NCBI GenBank assembly: GCA_037954665.1
Contig: JBBMOL010000117.1
Location: 868,001 to 932,000 of the forward strand
DNA length: 64,000 nt
Direction: 5' to 3'
From: Laguncularia racemosa
Taxonomy: Eukaryota; Streptophyta; Magnoliopsida; Myrtales; Combretaceae
Position 1 is the stretch's first letter, and each line of letters opens with the position of its first letter. This document shows positions 13,085 to 23,580 of this stretch, piece by piece. The notes below the pieces were generated by a model. It made no database searches, was not told where the DNA came from, and was given only the letters and a program-made list of their open reading frames with translations. Made by a program: the position numbers and the translations under genes.

Positions 13085-13740
13085 TGATACGAACCACGTC
13101 AACCCGTGACGAAACCCAATACCAATACGTTCGAAAATTCGTTACCTACGATGCCAAACACCTAAAGTGGAAACCGCGACCCGTTGTCTATAAGCAAGAC
13201 AAGAACCTTGGTATAATGTGAAGACGCTACAATCGGGATGAAAGACCGATTGATAAGTCGGGATGAACGCCACGGAAATCAATCCAATAGGTTCAAATTA
13301 GTTCTTGAAGAACCAAGAGAGGTGCCTCTCAAAAGTGTTTAATGCTCAAAGAAGTAAAATTCTAAGTTGTTCTAAACCCTAGGAGCTTTTATACTAGGGT
13401 TACAATTCGTGAAAAACAAGTCCAAAACGACGTAGCTTAGATAAGTTGCGTAAAAACACGAAAACAGAACAAGCTGGCTGGCAGGGGATACATGGCCGTG
13501 TACATGACCGTGTACTTTGGCCGTGTACTTTTCTGTGCACATTCCGGTCACATACACGACCGTGTACTTCTGGTCATGTATCTTTCTGTGGATTTGCTTG
13601 TCTCCATACACGGCGTGCCTTTTAGCCGTGTGTCTAGCCGTGTATGATTCTGTGCAATCTTGGAATTCCTACACGGTCGTGCCTTGAAAGTACACGCCTT
13701 CTTCAACCCGTGTCCGGTGTGACTTGTATAAGAGCAAGGG
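13085..13740 (-). repeat. 3' LTR of minus-strand gypsy element
   Basis: The left edge begins TGATACGAACC on the plus strand, so the minus-strand LTR ends GGTTCGTATCA and has the expected terminal CA. It directly abuts MULE debris. A TATA-like TATAAAAG lies at about 13,390 on the minus strand. The part at 13,480-13,720 is packed with GGCCGTGTAC-type palindromic words. The right edge is uncertain because the polyprotein ends within or close to it. No matching 5' LTR was found near 17.2-18.2 kb. Confidence 0.6.
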
Positions 13741-14889
13741 TCTTCCCATGGTTGTTCCAATCCGTTCCAACTTCACGATTGCTCCAATCCTTTCCGGCTT
13801 CATGGACATCCTTTATCAACCCGTTAAGTGCTTCCTTAAGTCGTTTCACTCGACTTCTTGTGATCTGTCCAGGCGGCACTTCAAGAGGATCCACATTCCT
13901 TCTTTCAGCTTGACTCTCATCATGGATCTCATCATTGCCCTCCTCTTGAAAAGGATTTGTCCTCAAATCGTCACCTACATCAAAAGGACTCAGATCAGTA
14001 ACATTAAATGTGGCACTTACTTGATACTCACCAGGCAAATCTATCTTGTATGCATTGTCATTGATGCGCTCAAGAACTTGAAATGGTCCATCGCCTCTAG
14101 GAAGTAGTTTATATCGACGCTGCATGGGAAACCGCTCTTTGCGCATGTGAACCTAAACCTAATCTCTAGGTTCAAAAAGAGCTTGTCGACGACCCTTGTT
14201 GGCTTGTTTCACATACTGCTCTATCCGTCGCTCAATGTTCAGCCTTGCCTTTTCGTGGATCTGTTTAACAAATTCGGCCTTCTTCGTGCCATCTAAATTA
14301 ACATACTCAGAAATAGGCAAAGGTGATAAATCCAAAGGAGTTAGTGGATTAAAACCATACACAATCTCAAATGGTGAACAATGAGTAGTGCTATGTACAA
14401 CCCTATTATATGCAAACTCCACAAATGGTAGGCAATCCTCCCAAGTCCTAATGTTCTTCTCTATGGTTGCCCTCAACAATTGAATTAAAGTCTTGTTAAC
14501 TACCTCAGTTTGCCCATCAGTTTGTGGGTGATAGATAGTCGAAAACAATAACTTAGTTCCTAATTTTTCCCACAATACTCTCCAAAAATGACTCGAAATT
14601 TTTACATCCCAATCACTAACAATGCTCCTAGGTATACCATGCGGACACACTACCTCTCTAAAGAACAAATCAACAATGTGTATAGCATCATCAGTTTTAT
14701 GACAAGGAATAAAATGAACCATTTTAGGAATCATATCCACAACCACAAAAATAAAATCTCGACCATGCCTAGACCTTAGTAATCCTAACACAAAATCTAT
14801 GGAAATGTCTATCCAAGGCTCATGAGGAATGACACTAGACTCATATAACCCATCTAAGAAGACATCTAAGCGAGGAATGGGATGACAAT
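13703..14889 (-). pseudogene. Gypsy integrase core and C-terminal domain, fused to RT stub
   Basis: After RLDVFLDGLY the frame enters the integrase core: EPWIDISIDFVLG (first Asp), SIVSDWDVKISSHFW (second Asp) and HPQTDGQTEVVNKTL (Glu), followed by WEDCLPFVEFAYN. So the DDE triad is present although the N-terminal HHCC finger is deleted. The C-terminal part has GDGPFQVLERINDNAYKIDLPGEY and ATFNVTDLSPFDV, the GPF/Y-type module, then ITRSRVKRLKEALNGLI. Stops at about 14,156-14,161 separate core from C-terminus. No clear chromodomain fold was recognised by eye. Confidence 0.82.
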
Positions 14890-15586
14890 ACTTTACCGTA
14901 ATGTTGTTGATGGCGCGGCAGTCAACACACATTCTCTATGTCCCATCCTTCTTAGGCACCAAAATCATAGGCACTGCACATGGACTCATGATTTCTCTCA
15001 CGTACCCCTTCTCCATTAATTCATCGACCTGCCTTTGGAGTTCCTTGGTCTCCTCCGAATTGCTCCTATAAGCTAGCTTGTTTGGAATCGAGGTTCCGGG
15101 TACAAGGTCAATCTGGTGCTCAATACCACAAATAGGTGGTAATCCCTTTGGAATCTCCTCAGGGAAGACATCTTCAAAGTCCTGCAAAAGAGACACAACC
15201 ACACTAGGAAAAGAGTTAGATAGTTCGTTAGTAGTCAAACATGTTTCTTTAAAAACCAGCAACAACATAGGTTGCCTCATCACTAACGCTCTCCTTACTA
15301 CACTCGCTCTTGCCACACAACTCTCCTTTTGCAAGGCTGCCCTCTCCTTTTCACTCACCACCAAAGTTGATCCCCCTTCAACTTGGCCTCTCACACTCTT
15401 TTCAGCCTTCCTCTCTTTTTCCTTTTGATCTTGACTTTTATATTCCTTTTCTTTCTCATTGTCTTTTGCTTTCTCACTCTCCCTCTGCTTTTCACTCACC
15501 TTATGTTTTGCAAACGACTGTTGTAGCTGCAACTGATCCTCATACACTTGTTTAGGTGTTAACGGTTTAAGATTAAAGATTTTCCC
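14890..15586 (-). pseudogene. Gypsy linker and truncated reverse transcriptase N-terminus
   Basis: A Lys/Glu-rich linker (EKAKDNEKEKEYKSQDQKEK) leads into the RT fingers: FEDVFPEEIPKGLPPICGIEHQIDL, ELQRQVDELMEKGYVRE, SPCAVPMILVPKKDGT, then after a TAG (Trp codon TGG to TAG at 14,936) RMCVDCRAINNITVKYCHPIPRLD. The domain stops there. The following palm sequence with the catalytic YxDD and the whole RNase H are absent, so no polymerase activity is possible from this copy. Confidence 0.85.
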
Positions 15587-16225
15587 TTAGTGAACAAGCA
15601 TATACTTGTTAGAAAAGCCATCATGAACAACCTTCCTATCAAATTGCCATGGCCTCCCCAACAATACATGACATGCTTGCATTGGCACTACATCACATAA
15701 CACCTCATCCTCATACCTACCAATGCGAAAACCAATCAATGCTTGCTTACTCACCTTAGTCTCTCCACTATCATTTAACCACTGCAATTTATATGGACTA
15801 GGGTGTCCAACAGTTTTGAGCCCCAGCCTCTCAACAATAAAATTGCTCACTACATTGGTGCAACTTCCTCCATCAATGATCAAACTACAGATGTGATCTC
15901 CTAGATAGCATCTAGTATGAAATATATTCTCTCTTTGCACCTCCTCTTCTTCCTTCACCTGCACATTCAACGCTCGCTTCACTACTGCCACTAGCCTTCC
16001 CATTGCAGGCTCCTCATCATCACTAGCATCCTCTAATGGAGGCATATCATCTTCTTCACTATCCCCCTCAGTCTCATACTCTCCATCATCACGCAAAATC
16101 ATCACATGCCTATTTGGACATTGACTAGCAATATGGCCTTTACCTTGGCATTTAAAACATCTAATGTCACGATTTCTAGAAGTAGAAGAATCAGGGTTAC
16201 CTTGGTTACCAGGAGTAGAACCCGC
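15587..16225 (-). pseudogene. Gypsy CCHC zinc knuckle and aspartic protease
   Basis: This is in frame with gag after one stop. The knuckle CFKCQGKGHIASQC (C-x2-C-x4-H-x4-C) lies at about 16,124-16,165 and would bind element RNA. An acidic linker (GDSEEDDMPPLEDASDDEE) follows. The protease domain then has LIIDGGSCTNVVS, where D-G-G replaces the usual D-S/T-G of the active site, and HVLLGRPWQFDRKVVHDG, the conserved C-terminal flap region. A TAA at 15,587 ends it. The changed active-site residue may be natural in some plant gypsy groups or a mutation; this was not resolved. Confidence 0.8.
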
Positions 16226-17188
16226 TTACCTCAGCTCCCCTTTTGGTTTGGTGGGTAAAGGCTTTTCTTCTTTCTTCCATTGGTTGGTCTTCCAAGTGGA
16301 TGAACCATTACCCTGTGGAAACCGTGCATTACTACTACCTTTCCTCTTGTGCTGGTTCTCAACCTTTATAGTCATGTGAACCATATCCTCCAATTCTACA
16401 TAATGCTGCAATTCAACCACATTTTGGATTTCCCTATTCAATCCTGCAAGAAACCTAGCCATTGTAGCCTCTCTATCCTCCTCTACATTCGCCCTAATCA
16501 TAGTGACTTCCATCTCCTTGAAATACTCATCTACACTTCGGCTTCCCTGCCTCAGAGTTTGCAACTTGTTGTGCAATTCACGATAGTAATACGCAGGCAC
16601 AAACCGCTTCTTCATCACTCTTTTCATCTCTTCCCAAGACTCAATAGGTGGCTCGCCACTCCTTCTCCTATTCAACATTAGTTGATCCCACCACACTATA
16701 GCATAATCCGAAAACTCAATGGCAGCAAGTTTTACTTTCTTTCTCCCACTATAGTTGTGACAATCAAACACCATCTCTACCTTCTTCTCCCACTCTAAAT
16801 ACACCTCGGGATCATTCTTCCCTTGGAAAGGAGGAATCTTCATCTTTATGCTACTTAATTGATCATCCTCTCTATTCCTATCTCCTCTATCTTCCCAATC
16901 CCTAGTTCCTCTATTCCAACCACTATAACCTCTATAACTCCCGACAGAAGGCTCATCAAAGTCATCATCCGACATTTCATCTCCACCCCTCGGTACTCTC
17001 CTAGAACGACTCTCCCTCTTACGCCCTTGGAGTACGTTTGTGGATTGCTCTAGTCTTTGCTCTACCGTCTCATGAATTTGTTCCATTCCCTCTTGGAACA
17101 TCCTCTTCATCTCACCCCTCAACGCCTCAATAACTAACCTAGCATCAAACCTTCCCCTCTCACCTTCAGGAGAATGTTGTCTCGACAT
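16226..17188 (-). pseudogene. Gypsy gag (capsid region)
   Basis: The start was set at the Met of MSRQHSPEGERG, 19 codons inside the longer open stretch, because the upstream codons are hydrophobic and unlike gag. A charged N-terminal segment (EALRGEMKRMFQEGMEQIHETVEQ) precedes the capsid-like retrotransposon gag domain. In that domain, IPPFQGKNDPEVYLEWEKKVE, WWDQL, RFVPAYYYRELHNKLQTLRQG and SVDEYFKEME are all typical of plant Ty3/gypsy gag. A TAA at 16,226 ends this open segment, and the CCHC knuckle continues in the same frame. The product would assemble virus-like particles in the cytoplasm if it were expressed. Confidence 0.85.
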
Positions 17189-18235
17189 TGTCCCTGCAGA
17201 AAAAATTAGTACTAACACAAATATATATATAAAATTAAACCTCACGATACACTCCCTTACGTGTTTCGCTCAAATGATGATATCACACAGTCACTCGTGT
17301 ATTCTCACAAACAATGATGATATCAACTCGCCAATTCCTCTTCTCAATTCTCTTGGAACTAACCCAAATTACACCAATTCCCTTCCGTAGAATTCAAACA
17401 ACTCTAGGGTTCATAAATTTTCCTCTATTTTTCTATTCGATTTTTTTTTTTGTCTCTGTTTTTTCTTTTGATCACGTTTCTCTTATCTTTCTTTAGATTG
17501 CACACGTAACAAAACTATATGAAATTTAGATTTCAAAATTAATTTCTTACTAAACAAAACTCCCTTTACACCTCTATAACTCCCATATTTAACATATTTC
17601 AGCACTATAGCACTTACATAATAAAATACCACAACTTTTTAACTAAAATCATCATTTCTATGCATAATATAAGTATATCATACATAGATTTTTAGCTTAA
17701 GTTTTTTTTTTTAAAAAAAAAAAAGAGTACAAAACATGTAATGTAATATAAATAGATTAAATATCTTGCTAAATTTATTCAATTTGATGTTGATAAGTAC
17801 TGATTTGTGTAAAAATCTAAAAAAAAAAATCGCTATGGCATCCAAAGGAAGAGAGTTTGAAAGAGTATCTTGTGTTTTCGTGTAAGGAACAGGCTTTTGG
17901 AGGGTGGAGGTTGCTTTTATGCAACTAAAAATACATGTATAATATGTATTTTCAATATATTTTTTTTATATTAAAAACTTATACACTAAATACACTTTTA
18001 TTGTCCTATTCGCCTAATACTTTTTCCTCAACCATTTAAAAAAAAAAATTAAATCACTTACGTATTTTGCCCTCCTTAGAAGGGGTTGGATATTGGGTTA
18101 GAGGCTAAACGCGATTTTACATTGAGTAGGCTAGGATATCGATCAGGCTTAGGTCGTAGTGATGACCACAAACGGCAAAGCTTCCTCAATCCATGCCAGC
18201 AACTGTCAAAACCTCTAAGTACGTCAGAACAACTC
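17189..18235. other. Non-coding DNA upstream of gypsy gag
   Basis: This should hold the leader and 5' LTR of the minus-strand gypsy element. No sequence matching the 13,085-13,740 LTR was found, so the 5' LTR is probably lost or too diverged to see. Beyond 17,500 the DNA is AT-rich with A or T runs and no supported gene. Confidence 0.45.
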
Positions 18236-18660
18236 GAGTGGACTTAATCGATTGACAGTTGTGGTGTTATAACAAAACTCTGAGTGAATTATTTGCGGAG
18301 CATGGTCAGTTGAAGGGGTTCGATTGGGCAAGGATGGTGGTGACTCATGGCTTATGCAAGGTGGCCAAGGGACTTCGGTGTAAAATTGTAGGGTGCCGAG
18401 ATGGTGCTGAGTCAAGTTTAAGTGGTGGTTGTGGTCGAAAGTGGACTTCCTTAATAGATTGACAGCTGTGGTGTTATAACAAAACTCTGAGTGAATGATT
18501 TGCGAAGCATGGTCGGTTGAAGGGGTTCAATTGAGCAAGGATGGTGGTGACTAGTGGCTTATGCAAGGTGGCCAAGGGGCTTCGGTGCAAAATTGTAGGG
18601 TGCCGATATGGTGGTGAGTCAAGTTTAAGTGGTGGTTGTGGTCGAAAGTGGTGGTGGAAG
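18236..18660. repeat. Tandem repeat, about 207-bp unit, two copies
   Basis: The words gattgacag(t/c)tgtggtgttataac, gagtgaat(t/g)atttgcg and gtgccga repeat with an offset of about 207 bp (cttaat at 18,243 and 18,450). The copies differ at a small number of bases. The second copy ends where the copia LTR begins at 18,662. Open frames here are shadows of the repeat. Confidence 0.8.
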
Positions 18661-18661
18661 G

Positions 18662-18907
18662 TGTTGGCTCAAAAAATATCAGGAAGGAGACACAATTCAG
18701 ATGATCATATAAAATGCTTTTTGCAACATATCCAAACAGAAGCAAACCAAGCCTTTTATAGGCAAGTCCATAACAAACTTATGAAAGATATTAGGCCTAA
18801 AAATCTACAACAGATAAAGATCTAATTTATCACAACTAATATTATCTTAAGAATAGGAACAAACTAGCTAAGACTCTACTAACACAATTTAGAATCAAAT
18901 CTTAACA
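18662..18907 (-). repeat. 3' LTR of copia element (246 bp)
   Basis: On the minus strand it begins TGTTAAGATTTG right after a polypurine tract and ends TTTGAGCCAACA, giving the expected TG...CA. It contains a TATA-like CTATAAAAGG at about 18,755-18,765 (minus). The last codons of the polyprotein overlap its start (stop at 18,895). The partner 5' LTR is missing because the element is truncated near 22,460. Confidence 0.8.
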
Positions 18908-19191
18908 TGCCCCCTTGATTCAAAATTACACATGCCCAATTGTTGTCGAAAGTGAACATGTTTTTTCTGAGAGAAAGACTTAGTGAATAAGTCTGCAACA
19001 TGGTCATTTGTACCACAAAACTCCAGCTCTATTTCTTCATTTGCTACCAACCTTTGAATGAAGTGATGTCGAGTTTCTATGTGTTTTGTTCTATTGTGGA
19101 AGGCTGGATTTTTTGTCATTGCTATTGTGCCTTTCTTGTCACAATAAATCTTAGTTGCTGCAGCTTGCTCTTGGCCCAAATCAGCCAACAC
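18895..19191 (-). pseudogene. Copia RNase H C-terminal segment
   Basis: It contains KIYCDKKGTIAM, KHIETRHHFI and the end motif HVADLFTKSF, matching the copia RNase H terminus (YCDNxS, KHIDxRxHFI, VADxxTK). It is in frame with the preceding segment but separated from it by a TGA at 19,192, where the family usually has Trp after AVRLR. The stop codon lies inside the LTR start. Confidence 0.85.
18908..18920 (-). promoter_or_regulatory. Polypurine tract of copia element
   Basis: The minus strand reads AATCAAGGGGGCA immediately before the LTR start. This is the expected primer site for plus-strand DNA synthesis. Confidence 0.75.
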
Positions 19192-20097
19192 TCACCTAAG
19201 CCGCACTGCTTGACATGCTGCAGAAGTTGCAGCAATATACTCTGCCTCTGAGGAAGATAAAGCAATGGTTTCTTGCTTCTTCGAGCTCCATGAGATGGCA
19301 CCTGAACCAAAACTGAAGCTATGACCGGATGTACTTCTTCTGTCGTCCAAGGAACCTGCCCAATCACTGTTAGTATAGCCAAACAATTTGAAATCCGATG
19401 CTGCAGTGTACCAAAGTCCAAAGCCAACAGTTCCAGCAACATATCGTAAAACTCTTTTTGCTGCTCCCAAGTGATGCTTTGTTGGACTATGCATAAACCT
19501 GGATAAAACACTAACAGAGAATGCTATGTTAGGCCATGTATGAGATAGATAATTCAGTCCACCTATCAATCTCCGAAAATGAGTTGCATCAGCCTTTTCT
19601 ATCCCATCTTCAGCTTGTAGTTTGTCGTTGAGATTCATTGGAGTTGAAGCCACATTACAATTTACTAGGCTAAATTTTTTGAGCAGATCAGTTGCATACT
19701 TTTGTTGCCCAATGAAAATGCCATCTGCACATTGTTTGACCTCAAGTCCAAGAAAATATTGCAGCAATCCCAAATCCATCATTTCGAAGTTCCTCATCAT
19801 AGAAGACTTAAAAATAGAAATGAGGCACTCATTGGTCCCAAAATAAATTATGTCATCAACGTAAATACAAACAACAAGAAAATCATCTTTGCCTTCTCTT
19901 TTCAAATATAGAGTGGGCTCATTTTCACTTCTAATAAAGCCATTCTCACAAAAGAAACTATCAATCTTACTGTACCAGGCTCGCGGTGCTTGCTTAAGTC
20001 CATAAAGAGCTTTTCTCAATCTGAAAACTTTATCCTCATGGTTATTTACAATAAAGCCTTCAGGTTGAGAGACATAGACTTCTTCTTCCAAGTCTCC
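19192..20097 (-). pseudogene. Copia reverse transcriptase C-terminus and RNase H
   Basis: It starts after the frameshift with LEEEVYVSQPEGF and carries LRKALYGLKQAPRAWY, then the catalytic IYVDDI (YVDD at 19,852-19,863), LGLEV, then INYLS-type GGLNYLSHTWPNIAFSV. The RNase H start, FGYTNSDWAGSLDDRRSTSG, has its first Asp, and SSSEAEYIA holds the Glu. All key residues visible here are retained, so this part decayed late. Confidence 0.88.
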
Positions 20098-21251
20098 GTT
20101 TAGAAGGCAGACTTCACATCAAATTGAAAAACAGGAAGATACAATTGAGCAGCTAGAGCAAGCAATAATCTTACAATTTTAAGGCGAGCAACTGGTGAAA
20201 ACGTTTCTTCAAAGTCGATACCATGTTTTTGGGCATACCCCTTTGCTACAAGCCGTGCTTTATGCTTTTGCACACTCCCATCAGCATGGTACTTGGTTCT
20301 GAACACCCATTTGAGCCCGATAGCATTCTTTCCTTTAGGCAAATCCACTAATTCCCAGGTCTGATTCTTTTGGATTGCAATCATTTCTTCATTCATAGCA
20401 TTTTTCCATTCTTCCATTGTAGCTGCTTCCTCATAAAAAATTGGATCTGAAACGTACATAGCAAAACAACAGGTGGCATATATTTCTCTCAAGGACCGAG
20501 TTTTCATTGGAGAAGTTTCAGTAGATGAGGAGGAATTGGAGCTGGAGCTGATTGGACTTGAAGAGCTTGAGTTGTTTTGACTGCTACATGCTGAATTTGG
20601 GGGAGCAAAATCAACAACACCATTTTCTAAAACTGAAGCTTGGTCTATCTTTTGAACATCTTTCCAATCCCACTCTACATTTTCATTAAAAAACACATTT
20701 TTGCTAATAATAATCTTGCCACTTAAAGGATTATATAGCCTATATGCTTTAGATTGGGGACTATAACCAACAAAAATGCATTTTTGAGATTTTGTATCAA
20801 GTTTGTGGCAAGATTGAGAATTAATTAAAGCATAGGCTATACAACCAAAGATTTTTAAGTGACTTACACGTGGTCTTGTACCTCTCCAAGCTTCATACGG
20901 TGTTTTGTTCATCACAGCTCTTATTGGAGAGATATTCAATAGATACACAGCCGTTGCAACTGCTTCAGCCCAAAAGGAATTTGAAAGACCCTTGGCTTTC
21001 AGTAAGCTTCTAGCCATCTCCACAACAGTCCGATTCTTTCGCTCAACAATGCCATTTTGCTCCGGTGTATATGGTGCAATAAGTTCCCTACGAATGCCAC
21101 ATTCTTCACAGAATACATTAAATTTAATAGAGTTAAATTCACCACCTCTGTCAGTTCGAAGACATTTGATGTGGCTGCCTATTTGATTTTCGACTAGATT
21201 CTTAAATTTCTTAAAAATAACAAAAACTTCATATTTGCTTTTCAAGAAATA
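20098..21251 (-). pseudogene. Copia integrase C-terminal half and RT N-terminus
   Basis: It begins after TAG at 21,252 (a Trp codon in the family, DYSRMxWVYFL). Integrase motifs are LRTDRGGEFNS (second Asp), PEQNGIVERKNRT (Glu), TPYEAWRGTRP and LKIFGCIAYALI. A Ser-rich linker (20,510-20,590 region) leads to RT: NAMNEEMIAIQKNQTWELVDLP, GLKWVFRTKYHADGSVQKHKARLVAKG, DFEETFSPVAR and FQFDVKSAF. A single missing T in the expected TTCTTAAAC near 20,101 shifts the frame. Confidence 0.88.
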
Positions 21252-21254
21252 GAC

Positions 21255-22090
21255 CTAGTTCATACGGCTATAATCATCAATGAGCAAAAAGAAATACTGA
21301 CTCCCTCCAAATGATTCAATTTGCATGGGTCCACACAAATCCGCATGTATTAATTCAAGACACCGATTAACTCTCCACGATTTTCCTACAGGAAAGGACT
21401 TCTTACTTTGTTTCCCCAAAACACATCCTTCACAAAACTCAAAAGAGTCAATCTTTGGTAATCCATTAACCATATTTTTTTGACTCAACAACTTCAATCC
21501 ATTTTCATGTAGATGCCCATAACGCAAATACCACAATTTGGATTCATCAATCTTACTAACATCAAGAGCAGTATTGACATTAGTCGTATCTAGTGGAAAC
21601 ATTTTGTTTTGAGCCATTTGAATATTAGTAATAGTGTTTCCTGTTTTCGTATCTTCAACTCTACATGAGTTATCATCAAATAGGATTTTATACCCACTAA
21701 CCATTAATTGCCCAATACTCAACAAATTATAAGCCAAACCAGGAACAAATTGCACATCATGTAAAAGTTTAGTATGGCCATGACTAGAATTGATGGCAAT
21801 TGTACCTTTTCCTTCCACTTGAATCACCTTGTCATCACCCAACCGAACTGTTGATTTCTTTTTCTCATCAAGCTCTTTGAACAATTGCTTTGAACCTGTC
21901 ATGTGATTAGAACACCCACTGTCCAAGAACCAAACAGCATTAGCAACATTTTTATCAAACGAATTAGCCATGAACAGCATACCCTCTTCTTCTTCAGCAA
22001 CATTCGCATGCTTGCCTTCATTCTTTTGCTTTGTCCAACAATTAGCTTCTTTGTGACCCAACTTTCCACAATATTAGCATTTGATTGGAT
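21255..22090 (-). pseudogene. Copia zinc knuckle, protease and integrase N-terminus
   Basis: The knuckle reads C-stop-Y-CGKLGHKEANC, with TAA where Gln is expected (about 22,075). The protease has WFLDSGCSNHMTGS, a normal copia active site. VPGLAYNLLSIGQL follows. The GAG-pre-integrase finger has LWYLRYGHLHENGL and FCEGCVLGKQ (HHCC), and the integrase core starts with LELIHADLCGPM (first Asp) and FFLLIDDYSRM. Confidence 0.88.
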
Positions 22091-22460
22091 TGTTTCTGAA
22101 TTTCCGTTGTTCACCAGAGCGTCCACCTCGTCCATAGTTATCACCAAATGTCTACCTCGTACATGGCTGTCACCACGACCTTGACCACGATAACCTGCCC
22201 TTGAACTGCCTCTATCTGATTTGATGTGAGAGAACTCTCCTTTCACTTGAAATGCCTTTTCTTCAATTCTCGTTAATGATTTGTTTAGCCTACCCTCATG
22301 AGCTTGCAAAGAACCCATTAAATCATCAAATGAATAAGTAGATAAATCTTTGGACTCCTCTATTGCAGTGACCACATGATCAAATTTAGGAGTTAAACTT
22401 CTTAGTAATTTTAAAACCACAGTCTCATCAGTAATTCTTTCACCATACACCCTCAGCAGT
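22061..22460 (-). pseudogene. Copia gag C-terminal fragment
   Basis: The fragment VYGERITDETVVLKLLRSLTPKFDHVVTAIEESKDLSTYSFDDLMGSLQAHEGRLNK is a typical copia gag (UBN2-like) C-terminal half. A basic Arg/Gly stretch (SSRAGYRGQGRGDSHVRGR) precedes a frameshift into the zinc knuckle. The N-terminal half is missing at the 22,460 breakpoint. Confidence 0.85.
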
Positions 22461-22462
22461 AA

Positions 22463-23580
22463 TTAGTTATGTTTTTTTTATGCTAGTTGGACTCAATTCG
22501 ACCAATATAGACAGACTTAATTTCTTATTTAGATTTAACATCCTTGTTTACAAAATTTTGGTTTTCCTTTAATTCTAGCAGCTGACATGTATGTATTATG
22601 TAGATTAGGATTCGACTTATATGAGTCACTCATGGATATAATACTTTGTGATGTTTCCCTTATGTGAGATTGGTAGTTCTTAGTTGTGATAGTTAACATG
22701 TTGATAAGCCTTTACATACCTATACGGCCATACTATGGTATTGATATGAGGTAAAGTTGTTTCATTCTAAGTTCGAGGTCGTGATACTATCGTAGGCTTA
22801 CTAATGAATCTAAATCATATATGCCCTTTAAATATAATGTTATATGCTATTTGTGCTTGCATTCAGGTCAAATAATGGATCAAATGCCTATTACTTGTCA
22901 AGGGCCAAACATTTAGAATGAAATGGCTAATAATTGTAGGTATTAAATTTCCATGAGTAAATAGGCAAGTAGTTGGTGTGACTAGTTACTTTGATACGAG
23001 TTGGATCTACTAGGAAGAAGTTGTAAATGGGTCACACAATAGTATATGAAGTCATTGAGATAGCTATAGTGGAATAGTTGTCCAATGGCTTATATATATA
23101 GTAGTGAAATCTGTAAGATAATTTTACTCTCTTGACTTCAAGAATATGTGGATCAATATTTGTAACTTATAGACTTTAGGAATTTAAGTATCCAACCTTG
23201 AGGTGCTAACATGTGTATTTATTAGCTCTGCCATAAATAAGCCTTTAATTGGCATTGTGCATATTGATTTGTTGTTACTTATAATTAGTAGGTTATATAT
23301 AGTTTAGTATGTTTGTGTTGGTTGCATATTATTTTACTTACTAAGCATATTTGCTTACCCCTTTTGAAAACATGCTTTTCATGTAATATTACATGACTAT
23401 GGATAGGAAAACTAGAGATTAGATGAAAGTTCAGTCTCCAATACTTATACTAGACTATAAAAACATGCCAAATCGATCTTATCATCGGATTTGGGAAGTG
23501 ACACACCCAAGAGGAAGATATACTTTATTTAAAATGAGAATAATTTGAGTGATACACAATTATTAGTGGTCTCGTACCTA
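22463..23580. repeat. 1-kb direct repeat, left copy
   Basis: It shares long colinear blocks with 25,080-26,010. Examples are ctcatggat(a/g)taatactttgtgatgt, aatgttatatgctatttgtg and the ending tgagtga(t/c)aca(c/t)aattatt. Divergence is clearly higher than in young LTR pairs. It has no coding capacity. Its position and non-coding nature suggest an LTR or a solo-LTR pair, but TG...CA ends were not settled. Confidence 0.7.

Larger units (their letters stand above)
13703..17188 (-). mobile_element. Ty3/gypsy element, chromovirus-like order, internally deleted
   Basis: One reading frame runs from gag (Met at 17,188) to the integrase C-terminus (stop at 13,703). It is interrupted only by nonsense codons near 16,226, 15,587, 14,936 and 14,156-14,161. 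Order is gag, CCHC zinc knuckle, protease, RT N-terminus, then integrase core and C-terminus. The RT palm with YxDD, the RNase H and the integrase zinc finger are missing, and the join is in frame. Protease-RT-integrase order places it in Ty3/gypsy. The integrase C-terminal GPFQVLERINDNAYKIDLP and ATFNVTDLSPF motifs suggest a chromovirus; the exact lineage is not certain. Confidence 0.85.
18895..22460 (-). mobile_element. Ty1/copia element coding region, 5'-truncated
   Basis: Order on the minus strand is gag, CCHC knuckle, protease, integrase, RT, RNase H, then polypurine tract and 3' LTR. That is the copia order, with integrase before RT. Damage is light: a gag frameshift, a stop in the zinc knuckle, TAG at 21,252, a 1-base deletion near 20,101 and TGA at 19,192. 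The 5' part of gag, the leader and the 5' LTR are absent; the break at about 22,460 coincides with the start of a 1-kb direct repeat. A Tork-like lineage is suggested by the integrase/RT wording, as an inference. Confidence 0.88.

Noticed and set aside
13724..14107. 127-codon plus-strand open stretch
   Set aside because: Shadow of the integrase C-terminus on the minus strand.
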